Source: Trachythela sp. YZ-2020
Lineage: Eukaryota > Cnidaria > Anthozoa > Malacalcyonacea > Clavulariidae
Assembly: GCA_016169945.1 (NCBI GenBank)
Contig: JADLSH010000363.1
Span: forward strand, 3,796,501 to 3,860,500
Length of the DNA stretch: 64,000 bases
Reading direction: 5' to 3'
Within the stretch, counting starts at the first letter, position 1. Every line of letters begins with the position of its first letter. The notes under the pieces were generated by a model. The model had not been told where the DNA came from and did not search any database. It was given only the letters and a program-made list of their open reading frames with translations. Of the stretch, positions 10,588 through 22,289 are shown piece by piece. The position numbers and the translations under genes were made by a program.

Positions 10588-12989
10588 GAATTAAGAGAAA
10601 ATTTTGATGTTCTTAGCCAATCAGAAACGAGGAAAATTGTTAATAATGATATTAACTATGTAATTGTGAGCCTAATACAGACAAAATAGGCTTTACTGAG
10701 CATAATATGTCTTACCGACCAATTTTCAAATGGAAGAGGGCGAACCCACTTTTATAATACGTTCCTGGCCATTCACTCTCTGAAGCAAGCAAGGCAAACA
10801 GCTGAAGCAACACCCATCACAACCAATACAACTACATCTTAAACAACAACATTAAAATTACAACTACATTAACAACTATAATAGCAACTCTGCGAACACA
10901 ATAAAAAATGCAGTCATCCATTTAAATTTCAACAACATGAATAACATCAAAAGCATCCTGGCGCATATACATGTACGCTTAGTGTAACTACTTGTTGAAG
11001 AGTGTAACAATTTTTCACAAATTTTTCAATAATTCATTCATCTCACAGCTTTAAGTAAGAGACAATTACCACTTTAAACACCAATTTCTTCTTACAAAAC
11101 TAAAATTTCATTTCTCACTAAAATTGTTTTGATATTACCTATTCAAAGAAGAAACAGTGCATCGGAATAAAATTGCGATTCACCCTGCTTATTTTAGAAC
11201 TGCATGCATGAAGAAATAACTATATTTAAGATGAGTTTATTGTGTTGCCATAGCAAATGAAAATATAAATTAGATTTTCTAAAATATATTCCTATTTGAG
11301 AAATTAATTAGCGAAACTAAACTAGCTTCTCCTAATTAACTGAAAAGTTCTAAATTATTATCCCCCCCTACATTTTACTACAAAATGATGCTGTGTTTCG
11401 TGGAGTCAAGCTGAAAGTACTCTAGTCAAGCTGAAAGTACTCTAGTCACAGGCGGCTGAGGAAAAAGATACGAGCAGAAACCAACAAATATTGAATGATG
11501 CAATGGAACATTTTTGCATAATGCCTTCAATACCTCCGTAAAGCCTTACGTTTCTGTTGTGTCTTCAAAATCTTCAAATAGGGCGAAGCATTCTCTTAAA
11601 TTTCATTAGAGTAGAACAACAGATGTGAAAATAAATTAAAACATGGCTAAATAGTAGACATAAGTATTATTTATTAAAAATTCCGTAATGATTTTCAATA
11701 AGAAAAATTGTTTTAAAGAGATGCCGCCGCAAGCTATTTGAAGAACTATCAAAACAAGAAAATTATCGCGGCAAGCGGGATGACATTTTCTCAAATAGAC
11801 AAAAGACAAATTCATCCCGCTTACCGGGCTGAGCCGCAACGTACAAACAGACCCTAAGTGCAGACAGCGACAACAATCGTGCAAAGAAGATAATTTTCAC
11901 TTCTTCTCGTTCAAGTTGTCTTTTGATTGTTCCGTCGATTTTTTTATACGGTTACTATTGCAAAAAGATCTTTCTCATAAATATCATTTGAATTTTACAG
12001 TTACTTATATAAAAACAACGTAGCTATTTAGTCTACAATTTTTTTCGATTCAGAAACAGTCAACGAATAGTTAGTTTACGTTAATTTTACGTCTAAAAAT
12101 TTCGAAGGAAGAGAACTACGTATCAGTAGCCTGGTAATGAGTTGACATATCTGAGCTCTGATTGGTCATGCAATATTAACAATAGTTATTGAATCGTCAA
12201 TAAGGTGAATTTATGGACTGGGAAGAGCAATAAAAATACGTGTTTCTTTGAGCACAGTCAGTTGAAATTTGATATTTGCAGAATTTGGAAGTTAAGAGAA
12301 GAGAAGGTTAACAACTATATTGAAGAACACTACGAAGGATTAATTAAAGTAAGACATACACGAATTAATACATAATAATAAATAGGGCTATCTGTAGTTT
12401 ACTTCTGGATACCAGTATTTATAGCGTTAAACACACAAGCATGAATTACGATGTTTTGAAGATTTTGTGCAATAAGAGAATGTCTCTGAGAACTTGGAAA
12501 CAATGAAAATATTTTGTCCTTTCCGGAATTTCTAGGAAGTTTATATTACAGATATTATAGTCCTAACCAGAGCAGTTGTGAAAAATGCAACTATATCAGC
12601 CATCCGGCAGGAAACGGCTGCTTCTAACTTGGTCTAAGATATATACGTTGTTCTCTGAAAGTCAAAACTCGCAACTGCAAAACCTCTACTTCTACAAAGC
12701 GCGAAAAGCACAATGGACGAGTTTATCTCCTCCTTAACGGTTCTATTTGTTCGTAGCATTTAGCAAAACATAATTTCGATGCCACCATTTTACATATGCA
12801 GGTCCATTGTGCTTTCTTCTCTTAGAGGTCGCGGTTTTGAGTTTGGAAAGGACAGCCGTAATTGAGATAGCAGCATACAAATTTCGCTTTAAATTTCCTT
12901 CTACGAAAGGCCCTTCAACATTCTGTTCTACGAGCGAGATGACCAAAATTTAGAGTATGATTTATTATTAATAACATAGTCAACTGAAG

Positions 12990-13210
12990 CGCACTCGGAA
13001 CACAGCTGTTAGGTATACGTTGTTTATAAGCATCGGACTATGAGACGAGAGGTTATGGAATAGGTGTTCAAATCCAGCCTCGGCCGGACAAACACTCAGG
13101 TCTTAAAATAGTAGAGAGGGAAAATGCTGCCGATGCTCGAATAACTGTAATTGGTTATAACTTTATGCCTTCTTTAATAAATACGATAGACCGTATCCTC
13201 CAGTTGAATT
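12990..13210 (+). mobile_element. tRNA-derived SINE remnant
   Basis: Contains a decayed box A-like start and a box B-like GTGTTCAAATCC at 13064-13075, followed by ACACTCAGGTCTTAAAATAG. A better-preserved relative at 27700-27930 has TTAGCTCAGTTG and GGTTCAAATCC. Both copies occupy the same relative position upstream of a receptor, so the insertion predates that duplication. Confidence 0.55.
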
Positions 13211-13389
13211 TAATTTGTAAATTGATAATTAAAACCTGTTATGGCTTTCCGTTTGCCTTAGGGTGGTAAACATAATTACTTCAAATTAAAATATCAAAAT
13301 GAAATGGCTTTCATTTTTCACTGGCAATATTTAAATTCGCAACAAACAAAATAACAAATAACTATGTGGTATATAATGAAATCATGCAA

Positions 13390-13735
13390 TGTTAGACGTG
13401 CATAACCTTTCGCACTGTGTTTTCAAAAATATGTACAAATTATCGGAATACTCTGGTACGTCTCAAGGGAAGGTGGAGATGTGAATTACTGGAGATAAGA
13501 CTTATTAGAGAGGAGGAAGCTTAATAGAGAGGGGGAACTAAATAGAGAGGTGGAATGTTGATTTAGGCGAATCTGCGCTGGAAGAGAAAACCCCAGGAAA
13601 CTAACGTGAACTTCCACGATAATATATGTTTCATTGTTGTGAAGGGGAAGGGGTGTAATATAGAGAGGGGGATTTAATAAACTAACTCCTGTTGAAAGGG
13701 GGCTTATTAGAGAAGCAGCTTTGAGGAAGGGGGCT
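13390..13735. repeat. Purine-rich tract upstream of GPCR1
   Basis: G/A-rich imperfect repeats of the type TTATTAGAGAGG and AATAGAGAGGGGG, preceded by GCACTGTGTTTTCAAAAATA. Matching tracts lie upstream of GPCR2 (28055-28410), GPCR3 (41495-41790) and GPCR4 (58955-59240), each within about 0.1-1.8 kb of the receptor start. Conservation across four units may reflect shared descent, function, or both. Confidence 0.6.
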
Positions 13736-14339
13736 TGACGATTTACGGTAATCCAAATTAGAAAATGAAAAATTACGTTTTACTTTCAGTTATTGAAGAA
13801 TTGTTTATGAAATATCGTGCTTGATTGTGTAATGGATACAATGAATACATCTAAGACGCAAGAAATGAATGGTACTCAAACACAAGGTTTGTGTAAAAAG
13901 TTTAATTGACTGACATACTTTACTATACACGAAAAAAATACACGTGTGATTGTATATGCGTGGTTGTTTGTCTGTCAGCAGGTTACTCAAAAACTATGAA
14001 ACAGTTTAAAACAAAAATCAAGTTGTGAAGTATATGGTCGTAAACCAGCGACCAATCGGTCAAGTGTAAGTTTAGTTTGGATGAAAATCGGGTGAGAAAT
14101 GTTCACAGGTTTGTCTGTTTTTCCGGGCCGAAAAGAACTGAATGCGTAATAAATGCATGTATAATTTATACATGAATGTTTGACGTACTTATATAATCTT
14201 TGAGTGAAAGAGTTTACCATGATATTCTCTGAATAATAAATATAAGAACCCAGCATAATGCTTTAGAGCCATACCCATAACGTCACTTTATTAAAATTTT
14301 ATATATATATTTGTGTGTATGGCTCTATTTAAAGCATTA

Positions 14340-14940
14340 TATATATTTTTTTAAATTTAATTTAAAACTTTATTTCACGAGGGTAACACTTGACAGTAAG
14401 TACAAACTACTGATAAATTTGTGGCCCTCCCTACATCACGAAATTTAAACTAATATATATTAAACTATTAACAATCAGTTAAAAACATTACAAAATTTCT
14501 AAGCGCATCGCAGTTTTTTGGTCCGTTAAAAGCTCACTATATAAATAATACGTTTAAAAGCAGAGATAAATTCCTGGTTGCGTAGTGAAACATCAAGGGC
14601 ATTCCAATCTTTAATAGTTCTAACAGCAAAAGTGCGCACGCCTTCGGTCTCTATAATGTATTTTGGGCACACCATGTTCATAGTACTGTAGCGAGTATTT
14701 CTATAGTGTGAATGTCTGAGTTCCTTACTAACATATAGGGCTAAAATATTCAGGGATAAAATAATTTGTATTTACTCTTTTAAAAGCTATAGTGTTCCTT
14801 TTTATGAGAGACTGTTTAGATAAAGGCAGCCAGTTCAGATTGTTGAAAAGGTTGATTGAAGGTGTTCTTTTATCAGCATCGAGAAAGTATTTTATCAACC
14901 ACGTACTCATGAGAACGAGGTTGGTATTTTATTTGCTTTT
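14340..14940 (-). pseudogene. LINE ORF2 C-terminal remnant and 3' end
   Basis: On the minus strand the frame from 14910 reads NLNWLPLSKQSLIKRN, typical of the region after the RT thumb in many LINEs. A frameshifted continuation near 14640-14520 reads as RTFAVRTIKDWNALDVSLR, another conserved C-terminal signature. The low-coordinate end carries an AATAAAGTTTTAAATT-type tail on the minus strand. Frame damage shows it is dead. Confidence 0.7.
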
Positions 14941-15094
14941 TAGGCAACTGCCGCATAAAATGATGAAAAATCAAAATTTCCGCTCCCGACGTCCTGTACT
15001 CGGCTTTTTTAATTCTTGAATTTCTGTTTAGTTTTTTTCTATAAAATGGCCAGATAAATTCTCTGAAATATGGAATTGAAAGAATTTACATGTC

Positions 15095-15186
15095 TGTATC
15101 ATGCATGGCGTCAATATAGGCGAAAAATTGGCTTGCTTCCATACTAGAAGCGCGAATAGCACCCTGTTTACATTTGTCTGACTAGC
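15095..15186 (+). promoter_or_regulatory. Conserved block immediately upstream of GPCR1
   Basis: TGGCGTCAATATAGGCGAAA starts 81 bp before the ATG, followed by AGAAGCGCGAATAGCACCCT and CATTTGTCTGACT. The same block at the same 81-bp distance precedes GPCR3 (41827) and GPCR4 (59276). GPCR2 (29104-29111) and the relic (22294-22301) have TGACGTCA at this place, a perfect CRE/ATF palindrome. Promoter function is inferred from conservation only. Confidence 0.4.
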
Positions 15187-15983
15187 ATGGTATTTTTATT
15201 CATTACAAGTTTTGCATTGATGTTGTCAAACAATACCAGTGCTACATATAATCATACAAATCTAACAGAGATGGGAAATTTGATAAACAGTGTGAAATTC
15301 CAAGCATTTCTGGACCAACGAATATTATCAGAGAAAATTATCTTGATTTCCATCACCGTTTTCACAATTCTGGGAAATACTTTGGTTTTGGTCGCTACCT
15401 GGAGAGAAGGAAGTCTTCATCAACCAAATAAATATTTTATTGCTTGTCTGGCTGTAGCTGATCTTTTGGTTGGTATGTTTGTAGGACCACTGAAGGTGTA
15501 TAAACTCAATGCCGATAATGAATCGCTATCTATTCATCTTTGTCGTTTTATGGTGTGGATAGATACCTTTGCGTTAACAACATCTATTTATACACTGACC
15601 TTCATCAGTTTTGACCGATATCTTAAAATCAGCAAGCCATTTCGGTATAAATTGCGAATGACAACTTCCACATCACTGAAAATAATTTTCATCATTGTTT
15701 TCATTTCAACTGGCTTTGCCACCTACGCCGCCACTCCCCGTTCAGGGAGCTGGGGAATTCTAGGTACCGCCGACAGTTCGTGCTCTCGCGCCGACTTGGA
15801 TACAATCAAAGCATTCCACATTTTTGTGTCAGTAAGTGCGTTTTTTCTACCCACCATAGTCATGCTGGTTATGTATCTTCTCATTTTTCTTGTTGCTCAT
15901 AAACGACAAAAAATGCTACGAAATGGCGAACTGGGCCAAACCTCCAATGATCAGAATCAACGAACTGCCTTTCGTCAAGATAT

Positions 15984-18330
15984 TAATAATATAATAATAA
16001 TAATAATTTATTGATATCCATCTTTAGTATAAAATTACAATGGATTTACAGTTTATAAAGTTGATACGAGTATATGTACATTGTGTTAAGTATAGTATAT
16101 GTTATATACAGTGTATATATATACTGGCAAAATTGCCACAAGTTAAATTTGGCAGTTGAGTAAAATTTATTATGACAAATATAGTAAAAATGTTAAGAGC
16201 AAAAAGAGTATAAAATTTAGATTATAATAACGCATTTGTTCTTGGGATAAACGAGAGTTTGTGTCTTTTAGTATGTGAGAAAAATTGTGGGAGAGTATTT
16301 ACTGTTCTTAGATCATATTTTTTCGTCACGATATTTGGTATATATTTTCTGCATGGATGCGTTTCATCATCAATAATTTTCTTATATTCACGAATGGCGA
16401 GCATATTACGACGTTCTTCAAGAGACTGAAGTAGGTCGGACGGCAGGGCAAGTATTTTTTGACTTCTAGTTTGGATATTCTCCACCTCATCTATTAAGTA
16501 CTGTGGTAATCCACTCCATATTGGGGACGCGTATTCCAATACCGGTCTGATTTTGGAGAGGTAACAGGTTATACCTACTTCTGTCGGTAGATTAGCTCGA
16601 CGACATTCCCGAAGGTGGAATAAACGTTTGCTTGCCTTTCTTGTAATTTCTTCGACATGTGTGTTCCATTTAAGGGTATTATTACACCAAAGGCCCAGCA
16701 GCTTAAACGATTTAACTCTTTCAATCACATCATTACCAATCGTAAGTAAAGGTGTTTCGGGAATACCTTCTTTAAAACAGATCCACATATCTTTAGTCTT
16801 TTTTGCGTTAAGTTCCATCTTATTTCTGAAGGCCCAGTCATTCATTAAATCAAGCACCATTTGCATGTTACTAGTAGAGCAATATGAGATTGCCTCATCC
16901 TGAGTGCAATCATCAGCGTATTTATGCGTATTAATCTGAAAATAGTTAGGAATACAGTCTTCAAGGTCGTTAACATGAACATTAAACAGTGTTGATGAGA
17001 TAACAGAACCCTGGGGGACTCCAGAGGGACAAGGCCTAGAAGATGATAAGCTCTCACCAAGTTTTACTTGCTGGCTCCTTCCTTCTAAAAAACTCCGCGT
17101 CCATAACCAAAAAGACTTTGATACATTCAATTCCGCGAGTTTTCTTAGAAGCAGACCATGGTCGACCAAATCAAACGCTTTACGAAAATCGATAAATAAA
17201 GCGTGGATCCCCATTCTTCCATCACGTGAATTTTCAGTCTTATTGTACCAATTTTGGGTAATACTCGCTAATGCAGATACTGTTGATCTACCATGTGTAA
17301 ATGCATGTTGATTATCTTTGATCTTAAGGTCGCTTTTATTCAATTTGAGTTGTATGGTTTCTAGGATTTTTGCCATTTGCGATAGCACAGAAATCTGCCG
17401 GAAGTCATTATCTATATCATTCGGGGGGTTCACTTTGGGCACAGGGGTGACTAAAGCATGTTTATATAAGGTCGGGTATTTAGACTGGGAGATGCTACAG
17501 CAGATGATGTTATGGATAACAGGAGCAAGCTCTTCGCTATAACGACTCAGTAACCATGCAGGAATATCGTCCGAACCACTACCTTTCCTAGGGTTTAGGT
17601 GCTTAAGAATTGCCTTGATTTGACCGATCGAAGGTAGTGCGGGCGCGATGTTCTTGAGTAGGTGTTCGACTTCCCCTAGTTTCGGAATTTCATTTAGTAT
17701 GGTAGTCTGCCAAGGCTTAGTGAAACTTTGTTGTAAGCGTTCAACTAGGTCATCTGTGGAGGCAGCTGAGAATTGACGATTACATTCGTTAACGGCAGCA
17801 AGTTCGTATATAGTTTTATGCCACTTTGCCGGGTTCATTTCACGTGTATTTTCCGCTTTCGATTGGTAGTACGTTTTCTTTGCACTGGATATAAGTGAAG
17901 AAACTTTGTCGCATAATACTTTATACCTTGATTTGTTTCCTGATGTAAAAGCTTTTTGTCTGGCTTTTATTTCATGCTTAATACGCGGGGTGATCCAGGG
18001 TTTATCTGAGGGGTGGAAACGTATAATACGTTTGGGCACCGTTTTATTGAGAATGCACATGATAGTACTTGTGAAAGCACTAACTTTATCGTCAATCTCA
18101 TTAGTAGCATAAACCAATTCCCAGTTCTGCCTATTCAGATGGATACTCAGTTCAATTAAGTTACTACATTTCGTCAGGCGCACTTTTCGAGAAATCGCCT
18201 TCACCTTTTCTTTCAGCTTTGGAGTGAGTAACAGACACTGATGGTCAGAATGGCCAATCGGCGGGAGATGTTTAATGTCATTGTATAGCTCTGACATGTT
18301 AGTAAGGATTTGGTCTAAAACGTTTCTACC
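15984..18330 (-). mobile_element. 5'-truncated LINE inserted in GPCR1
   Basis: Minus-strand element whose 3' end is a (TAA/ATT)n microsatellite at 15984-16012 and whose 5' end stops abruptly at 18330, inside the endonuclease domain. Paralogs read from CGTCAAGATAT straight into GAAAGTGATTAG. Only TAT is shared by both junctions, so any target duplication is very short. CR1/L2-like by tail and C-terminal motifs; the clade is not proven. Confidence 0.9.
16222..18330 (-). CDS. LINE endonuclease C-terminus and reverse transcriptase (ORF2 fragment)
   Basis: Non-LTR retrotransposon polyprotein that would nick target DNA and reverse-transcribe its own RNA. The frame is open from the truncation point; 18297 is only the first ATG and the frame continues upstream in phase. 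The first residues carry the AP-endonuclease end motif PIGHSDHQC. The reverse transcriptase follows, with FIDFRKAFDLVDH, CPSGVPQGSVIS and the catalytic HKYADDCTQ at about residues 457-465. The C-terminal RPVLEYASPIWSGLP region ends at TAA 16222. About 690 residues are uninterrupted by stops, so the copy is young, but without the endonuclease N-terminus and ORF1 it cannot be autonomous. It is antisense to the receptor it disrupts. Confidence 0.9.
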   Translation of the reverse strand, partial: GRNVLDQILTNMSELYNDIKHLPPIGHSDHQCLLLTPKLKEKVKAISRKVRLTKCSNLIELSIHLNRQNWELVYATNEIDDKVSAFTSTIMCILNKTVPKRIIRFHPSDKPWITPRIKHEIKARQKAFTSGNKSRYKVLCDKVSSLISSAKKTYYQSKAENTREMNPAKWHKTIYELAAVNECNRQFSAASTDDLVERLQQSFTKPWQTTILNEIPKLGEVEHLLKNIAPALPSIGQIKAILKHLNPRKGSGSDDIPAWLLSRYSEELAPVIHNIICCSISQSKYPTLYKHALVTPVPKVNPPNDIDNDFRQISVLSQMAKILETIQLKLNKSDLKIKDNQHAFTHGRSTVSALASITQNWYNKTENSRDGRMGIHALFIDFRKAFDLVDHGLLLRKLAELNVSKSFWLWTRSFLEGRSQQVKLGESLSSSRPCPSGVPQGSVISSTLFNVHVNDLEDCIPNYFQINTHKYADDCTQDEAISYCSTSNMQMVLDLMNDWAFRNKMELNAKKTKDMWICFKEGIPETPLLTIGNDVIERVKSFKLLGLWCNNTLKWNTHVEEITRKASKRLFHLRECRRANLPTEVGITCYLSKIRPVLEYASPIWSGLPQYLIDEVENIQTRSQKILALPSDLLQSLEERRNMLAIREYKKIIDDETHPCRKYIPNIVTKKYDLRTVNTLPQFFSHTKRHKLSFIPRTNALL

Positions 18331-18509
18331 TATGAAAGTGATTAGAATGTTGGTGGTTGTCGTGGGAGTGTTTATATTTTGCTGGGGTCCTCACTTTATT
18401 AGGATATTGCTTTTATATTACTATCCAAATTTTATTGATTGGCATAACAGTTCATTAAGCTACAGGTATCGGCAGTTGATAATTATTTCTGTAGTACACA
18501 CGCTTCCAC

Positions 18510-18887
18510 CAGGGACGTAGGCAGGGGGGGAGCCTTGGGAGCCGCGGCTCCCCCCCTTTGGTTATATCTAGTGCTAATACTTACTGCAAAACCCTGAATT
18601 ATGCCCAACATGTTGGCACGACTACTACTATAAAACCAAAGAATTGAAGGTTTTTTTGGTCTCAATCTTTTAGTTTATACGTAAAATTTTCAGGTTTTGG
18701 ACATTAAAACATACTTAATAGTGAACACTGTCCGGGAAAATTTTTTTAACCCCCCCCCCGTCGACAAGAAAAATGGAAGAATACTTAGTGAAATGAAAAG
18801 TGTCCGCTTAAGTCTGGAGGGCCAGCTACGGGCTTGCTTTAATCCCCCCAGGGCTCCCCCCCTTTGAACGTTCTGGCTACGTCCCTG
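18510..18887. mobile_element. hAT-like MITE inserted in TM6-TM7 region of GPCR1
   Basis: Ends CAGGGACGTAGGCAGG and TCTGGCTACGTCCCTG are inverted repeats. Flanked by a perfect 8-bp duplication GCTTCCAC (18502-18509 and 18888-18895). GPCR2, GPCR3 and GPCR4 have a single uninterrupted copy of this target. 378 bp with G- and C-rich subterminal runs; no transposase. Confidence 0.93.
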
Positions 18888-19389
18888 GCTTCCACTGTTT
18901 AACAGTCTATGCAATCCAATAATTTATGCTTGGCTGGACCAAACATACAGAGAGGCTTTCAAACGCCTGTTTCAGCAAATAGTGTGTCGGACAGAATCAA
19001 GAAGACAACAACCACCAATAGAGTTACGTCCACCGAGAACCAGATGAAAGAACTTATAAATTTACATGCGATGGCCTGTATTTAAATTTGAAATCCAACG
19101 ATATCGATATGAGCAACTTCGTTCAAGAGCTACGACGTAGAAGGCTCCGTGGGTAAACAGTAAAAGTTTAACCTCGAGTTTAACAGTTCATAACTCATAC
19201 GTTTGCTATAAAATCAAACAAGAACATTGACCAATTAAATTCATGGAACTCCAAGCAAACTATTACAGTCTGTGATATTATTTCAAACATTGTGGTGGCA
19301 TAATATAATGTCAGTTATATATGCATGTGTACTGGACGTGACAATGTAATATTTGCATGCATGCAGATTAAACCAAAATTCCTTCGGAA

Positions 19390-19675
19390 CATTCAATATG
19401 TTAATTTCAAGATAGATTGAGATTCATTTCGAAAAAATGCCGAAGATCGAATTACCCTTAGTGATTGGTCAATAGAGAATTTGAATATTTTTGCCGGTGT
19501 AACAGATGTTACTTTAGAGTAAAATAATTTTCCGATTTTTTTTATCAAAACTTCTAGTATAGCAAATATACTGAATATTCACTTTAAGAAACTCCCGTGC
19601 AACTTTCTGACTCTCACATGTCTATATATTACGTTTTAAATATACTTAGTTGATTACCCCTGAGGTGCTATAGCC
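19390..19675. repeat. Module Q fragment after GPCR1
   Basis: Matches 5795-6075, with AATTTCAAGATAGATTGAGA followed by ATTGGTCAATAGAGAATTTG and CTTCTAGTATAGC, and the CCCTGAGGTGC landmark at its end. Matches also lie near 31480-31620 and 44100-44450. Cut off at about 19677 by the truncated TTAA-type element. Confidence 0.75.
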
Positions 19676-19677
19676 AT

Positions 19678-20480
19678 GAATTTGGTTTTCCTGATTTAGC
19701 TTTCTCCTTATTCACTTTGCTCTCCCTACATTTGCGTTTTGCCGGCATATTTTAATGTTTTTGTTTTGCCTGTTACGCACTTATAACAAACTAGATAATC
19801 AGTAAATGACGCATAACCACCTTGCCCAGAGCACCTTGCCAAAAATACTTTGATGAGGTTCGATCTGATTGGCTTACAGTTTGAAGTGAGAACAGAGGGC
19901 GGAGAAACACAACAGGGAGCGGAAAACTCCCGCGAAATCTCTTTTGGCCTTTTACACAGAATGAAATATTCTCAGATTGTCCTTACAAAAAGAGAAATGC
20001 ACCGTGCACGTTTTATCCGATTCCTTCCAAACTTGCCACAATGGAGAACAATAGTTAAGGAGTAAAAGTTTGTTAGCGTTTTTCGTTTAACGCCATATAC
20101 TTTTCGAGTTATAGGCATCCGTTCTACCGTGTATACAAAATTTGTGTGAGTCAACTTGTCTGCTTTATATCAAAGCAAATACAATAGCTGTCAAAAAATG
20201 CGAACACACCTTTGTTATTTGATTATCTGAGATGAGAAATATGATGTTTTGCAGGTCCTAGGGTTAAATCGGCGGCGTGCAAATCTCGTGACGCGAAGGA
20301 GGTCAGATTTTCAAAAGTAGCCCGTAGCAACCACAGTGTTTTAAAATATAGCATTTTTGTTAAATTGCTGGTTACAACAATGATTTATCATCACGTACAC
20401 AAAATTTGACGTCAAAAGCGTAAAAATTGAGCGCGCGGTGAGCATTTTTGTAAAACGCCATTTCATCATGTGGAGTAACC
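19678..20480. mobile_element. Truncated reverse-orientation copy of the 1.1-kb TTAA element
   Basis: Reverse complement of 38742-39530. The preserved terminus is CATGTGGAGTAACC at 20467-20480, followed by TTAT. The opposite end is missing about 300 bp relative to the full element. The open frame 19850-20065 has a similar but not identical match on the minus strand of the other copy (39174-39371); no domain is recognised, so no gene is called. Confidence 0.75.
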
Positions 20481-20519
20481 TTATATATATATAAACCTAT
20501 AAGATGTACAACTATTTTT

Positions 20520-21190
20520 CGGTCTTGGTATTAAATTTGAAAGTTAAAAGTGAATTTTTAAAGGACTGTATTGAAGCCAGACTTCGCATTTCATTTGGAA
20601 GATCGATCCATATAATAGCTCCACGGTAGCTGAAGCTTCTTTTACTGGCCTCCGCACTAGGTCTGGGAGTGAAAATATTGTGGGTACTACCTCTAAGATT
20701 ACGAGAGTGAAATTGCGCTCACTAGTATTGAGCTCACTCGGATATAAGTTATTCACTGCTTTATAAACACTAGTTGCGAGCTGTTTGGCACGGCGTTGTT
20801 ATCCTACTTGCTCTGTATTGAAGTTTTTGGAGTTTGTCAGAAAGAGTTTTACCTAGGCAACTCCAAACCTCACTACAATAGTCTAGGTAAGGCAACACTA
20901 AGGCCTTATACATCAGGATCAATATGCCTTGGGGCACAAAGTTGCGAATCCGCTTTAAGGCCCCAAGACTTGCACTTATTTTTTTACAAATGGTTTCAAC
21001 ATGTTACCTGCCAATTTAAATATTTGTCAATTTCGAGTCCCAAATATATATAAGAATGCATTCTATCAATAGATTGACCATCAATTTGGATGTTAAAGTG
21101 ATGATTCAGGTTATTTAATCTCACTTGGCTTCCCAGGATTAAGAATTTTTTCTTTTTTACATCAAAGTAAGTTTATTAGCTCGTAGCCAC
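20520..21190 (-). pseudogene. Heavily decayed LINE ORF2 C-terminal region
   Basis: Minus-strand translation shows scattered signatures across frames. Near 21110-21040 it reads FNIQIDGQSIDRMHSYIYLG, a typical post-RT segment. Downstream, near 20640-20570, it has a SRSFSYRGAIIW-like C-terminal motif. Several frameshifts and stops intervene. It is oriented like the LINE inside GPCR1 but belongs to a different, older insertion. Confidence 0.6.
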
Positions 21191-21199
21191 GTTTGCACT

Positions 21200-21272
21200 T
21201 TACTCTGGCAGGAATTAAATCTGCGGCCCCTTCGATTCCGGTGCAGTGCTCTGACCACCGAGCTACAGAGTC
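21200..21272 (-). mobile_element. tRNA-like SINE head
   Basis: On the minus strand TGTAGCTCGGTGGTCAGAGC resembles tRNA box A and the D-loop region. GCAGATTTAATTCCTGCCAG resembles a decayed box B and T-stem. There is no intact acceptor stem pairing, so this is probably a SINE fragment and not a functional tRNA gene. Confidence 0.55.
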
Positions 21273-22289
21273 TAGTATATAGTTTTCATAATTTAATTTA
21301 AAGTAGAACTATACCTTGCTAAGATTAAAACATGGCTAACATAAGTAGTTTTTATTTAAAACTTCGTAATGAGTTCCAGAAGAATTGTCACTAAGTGCGT
21401 AAAGCAAATATATATTGGAAAACAATCGTGCAAGGAACAGAATTTTAGTTCTCCTCCTTCAAGTTGTCTTTTTACTGTTCGTTCGATTTGTTTACAAAGT
21501 AACTTTTGCGAAGACATCTTTATCGTAAATATTATTTGAAATGCTACAGTTGCTTATCTAATATCAACGTAGACCTATAGGCTATATAGCTATATTTAGT
21601 CTATAGTCGGCTTTTACGAACACAGGTTTATCAGACTATATTTTACTGTCCCGTGTTTTACTCTCGTGCTCTAAATAAAGTTATTTGAATTTGAATTTAC
21701 GCTATTAAATTTTATGTCTAAAAATTTTAAAATAAAAGAATTACGTATATATAGTATTTACATTGTGTTATAAACTAGTAGCCTGGTAACGAATTGACTC
21801 GTATGTGAGCTCTCATTGGTCACGCAATATTAACAATATTTAAATGAAAGGTCAATATATGGACTGGAAAAAAAGCATTAAAGACACCTACTACGGCTTT
21901 GAGCAGAGTTAGTTGAAATTTGGAATTTCGAAAGGAAAGTGAGAATTTTGAGCGGCAGAATTTGGAAGTTTATAGGATTTGATAGAAGTCAGAAGAAAAG
22001 AAGATTAACAATATCAATTAAACAACCTTATTACGAAGGATTAATAAAGGTATAAAGATACACGAAGTAACACATATATGTTCTAATTGGCGCTATTTGT
22101 AGTTTACGTCTAGATAACAACACGGATAGGGTGAAACACACATTCAAACAGACTGCCGTCCTCTACTTCGCTTTATTTATTCTTTAATTTCTGTTTACTT
22201 TATTTTCTATCAATTCCAGCTAGTTTCTTTGAAATATATCAGAAATAAAGAAATAACTAAATAAAATATTGAAAGAATTTAGAAGTGAA
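21273..22289. repeat. Upstream sequence of the receptor relic
   Basis: Paralogous to about 11630-12360, sharing AACATGGCTA, CTCCTCCTTCAAGTTGTCTT and the TTAAACAACCTTATTACGAAGGATTAAT region. A short LINE 3'-tail fragment (CTAAATAAAGTTATTTGAAT near 21675) is inserted. No gene. Confidence 0.55.

Larger units (their letters stand above)
9081..12989. other. Gene-poor region upstream of GPCR1
   Basis: No recognisable protein-coding gene. It contains two hairpins (10307-10449 and 10521-10587), a direct repeat of an 18-bp unit GCTGAAAGTACTCTAGTC near 11410-11450, and a stretch at about 11630-12360 that is paralogous to 21300-22060 (part of the receptor unit). A coding-like open stretch at about 9579-9791 is discussed under findings. 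The ORF at 9763-10029 has no recognisable domain. Confidence 0.5.
15187..19047 (+). pseudogene. GPCR1: class A aminergic-like receptor broken by two transposons
   Basis: The receptor's coding sequence starts at ATG 15187 and is colinear with GPCR3 and GPCR4 but interrupted twice. Part 1 (15187-15983) encodes the N-terminus with four overlapping or adjacent N-glycosylation sequons, TM1-TM5 and most of loop 3. It has ILGNTL (N1.50), LAVADLL (D2.50), HLCRFMVWID (C3.25, D3.32), the DRY motif and FFLP in TM5. A LINE lies at 15984-18330. Part 2 (18331-18509) resumes at MKVIRM and includes VFIFCWGP of TM6. A hAT-like MITE lies at 18510-18887. Part 3 (18896-19047, after the duplicated target) has NPIIYAWLDQ and ends in TGA. 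No other lesion is seen, so inactivation was by insertion and looks recent. As it stands it would give a 275-residue product lacking TM6 and TM7. Ligand is unknown; D3.32 points to an amine. Confidence 0.92.

Noticed and set aside
10209..10594. Frames on both strands encoding the same peptide
   Set aside because: Artefact of the hairpin at 10307-10449, whose arms read alike on both strands.
21200..21272. tRNA gene on the minus strand
   Set aside because: tRNA-like front half only; the T-loop region is mutated and the acceptor stem does not pair.
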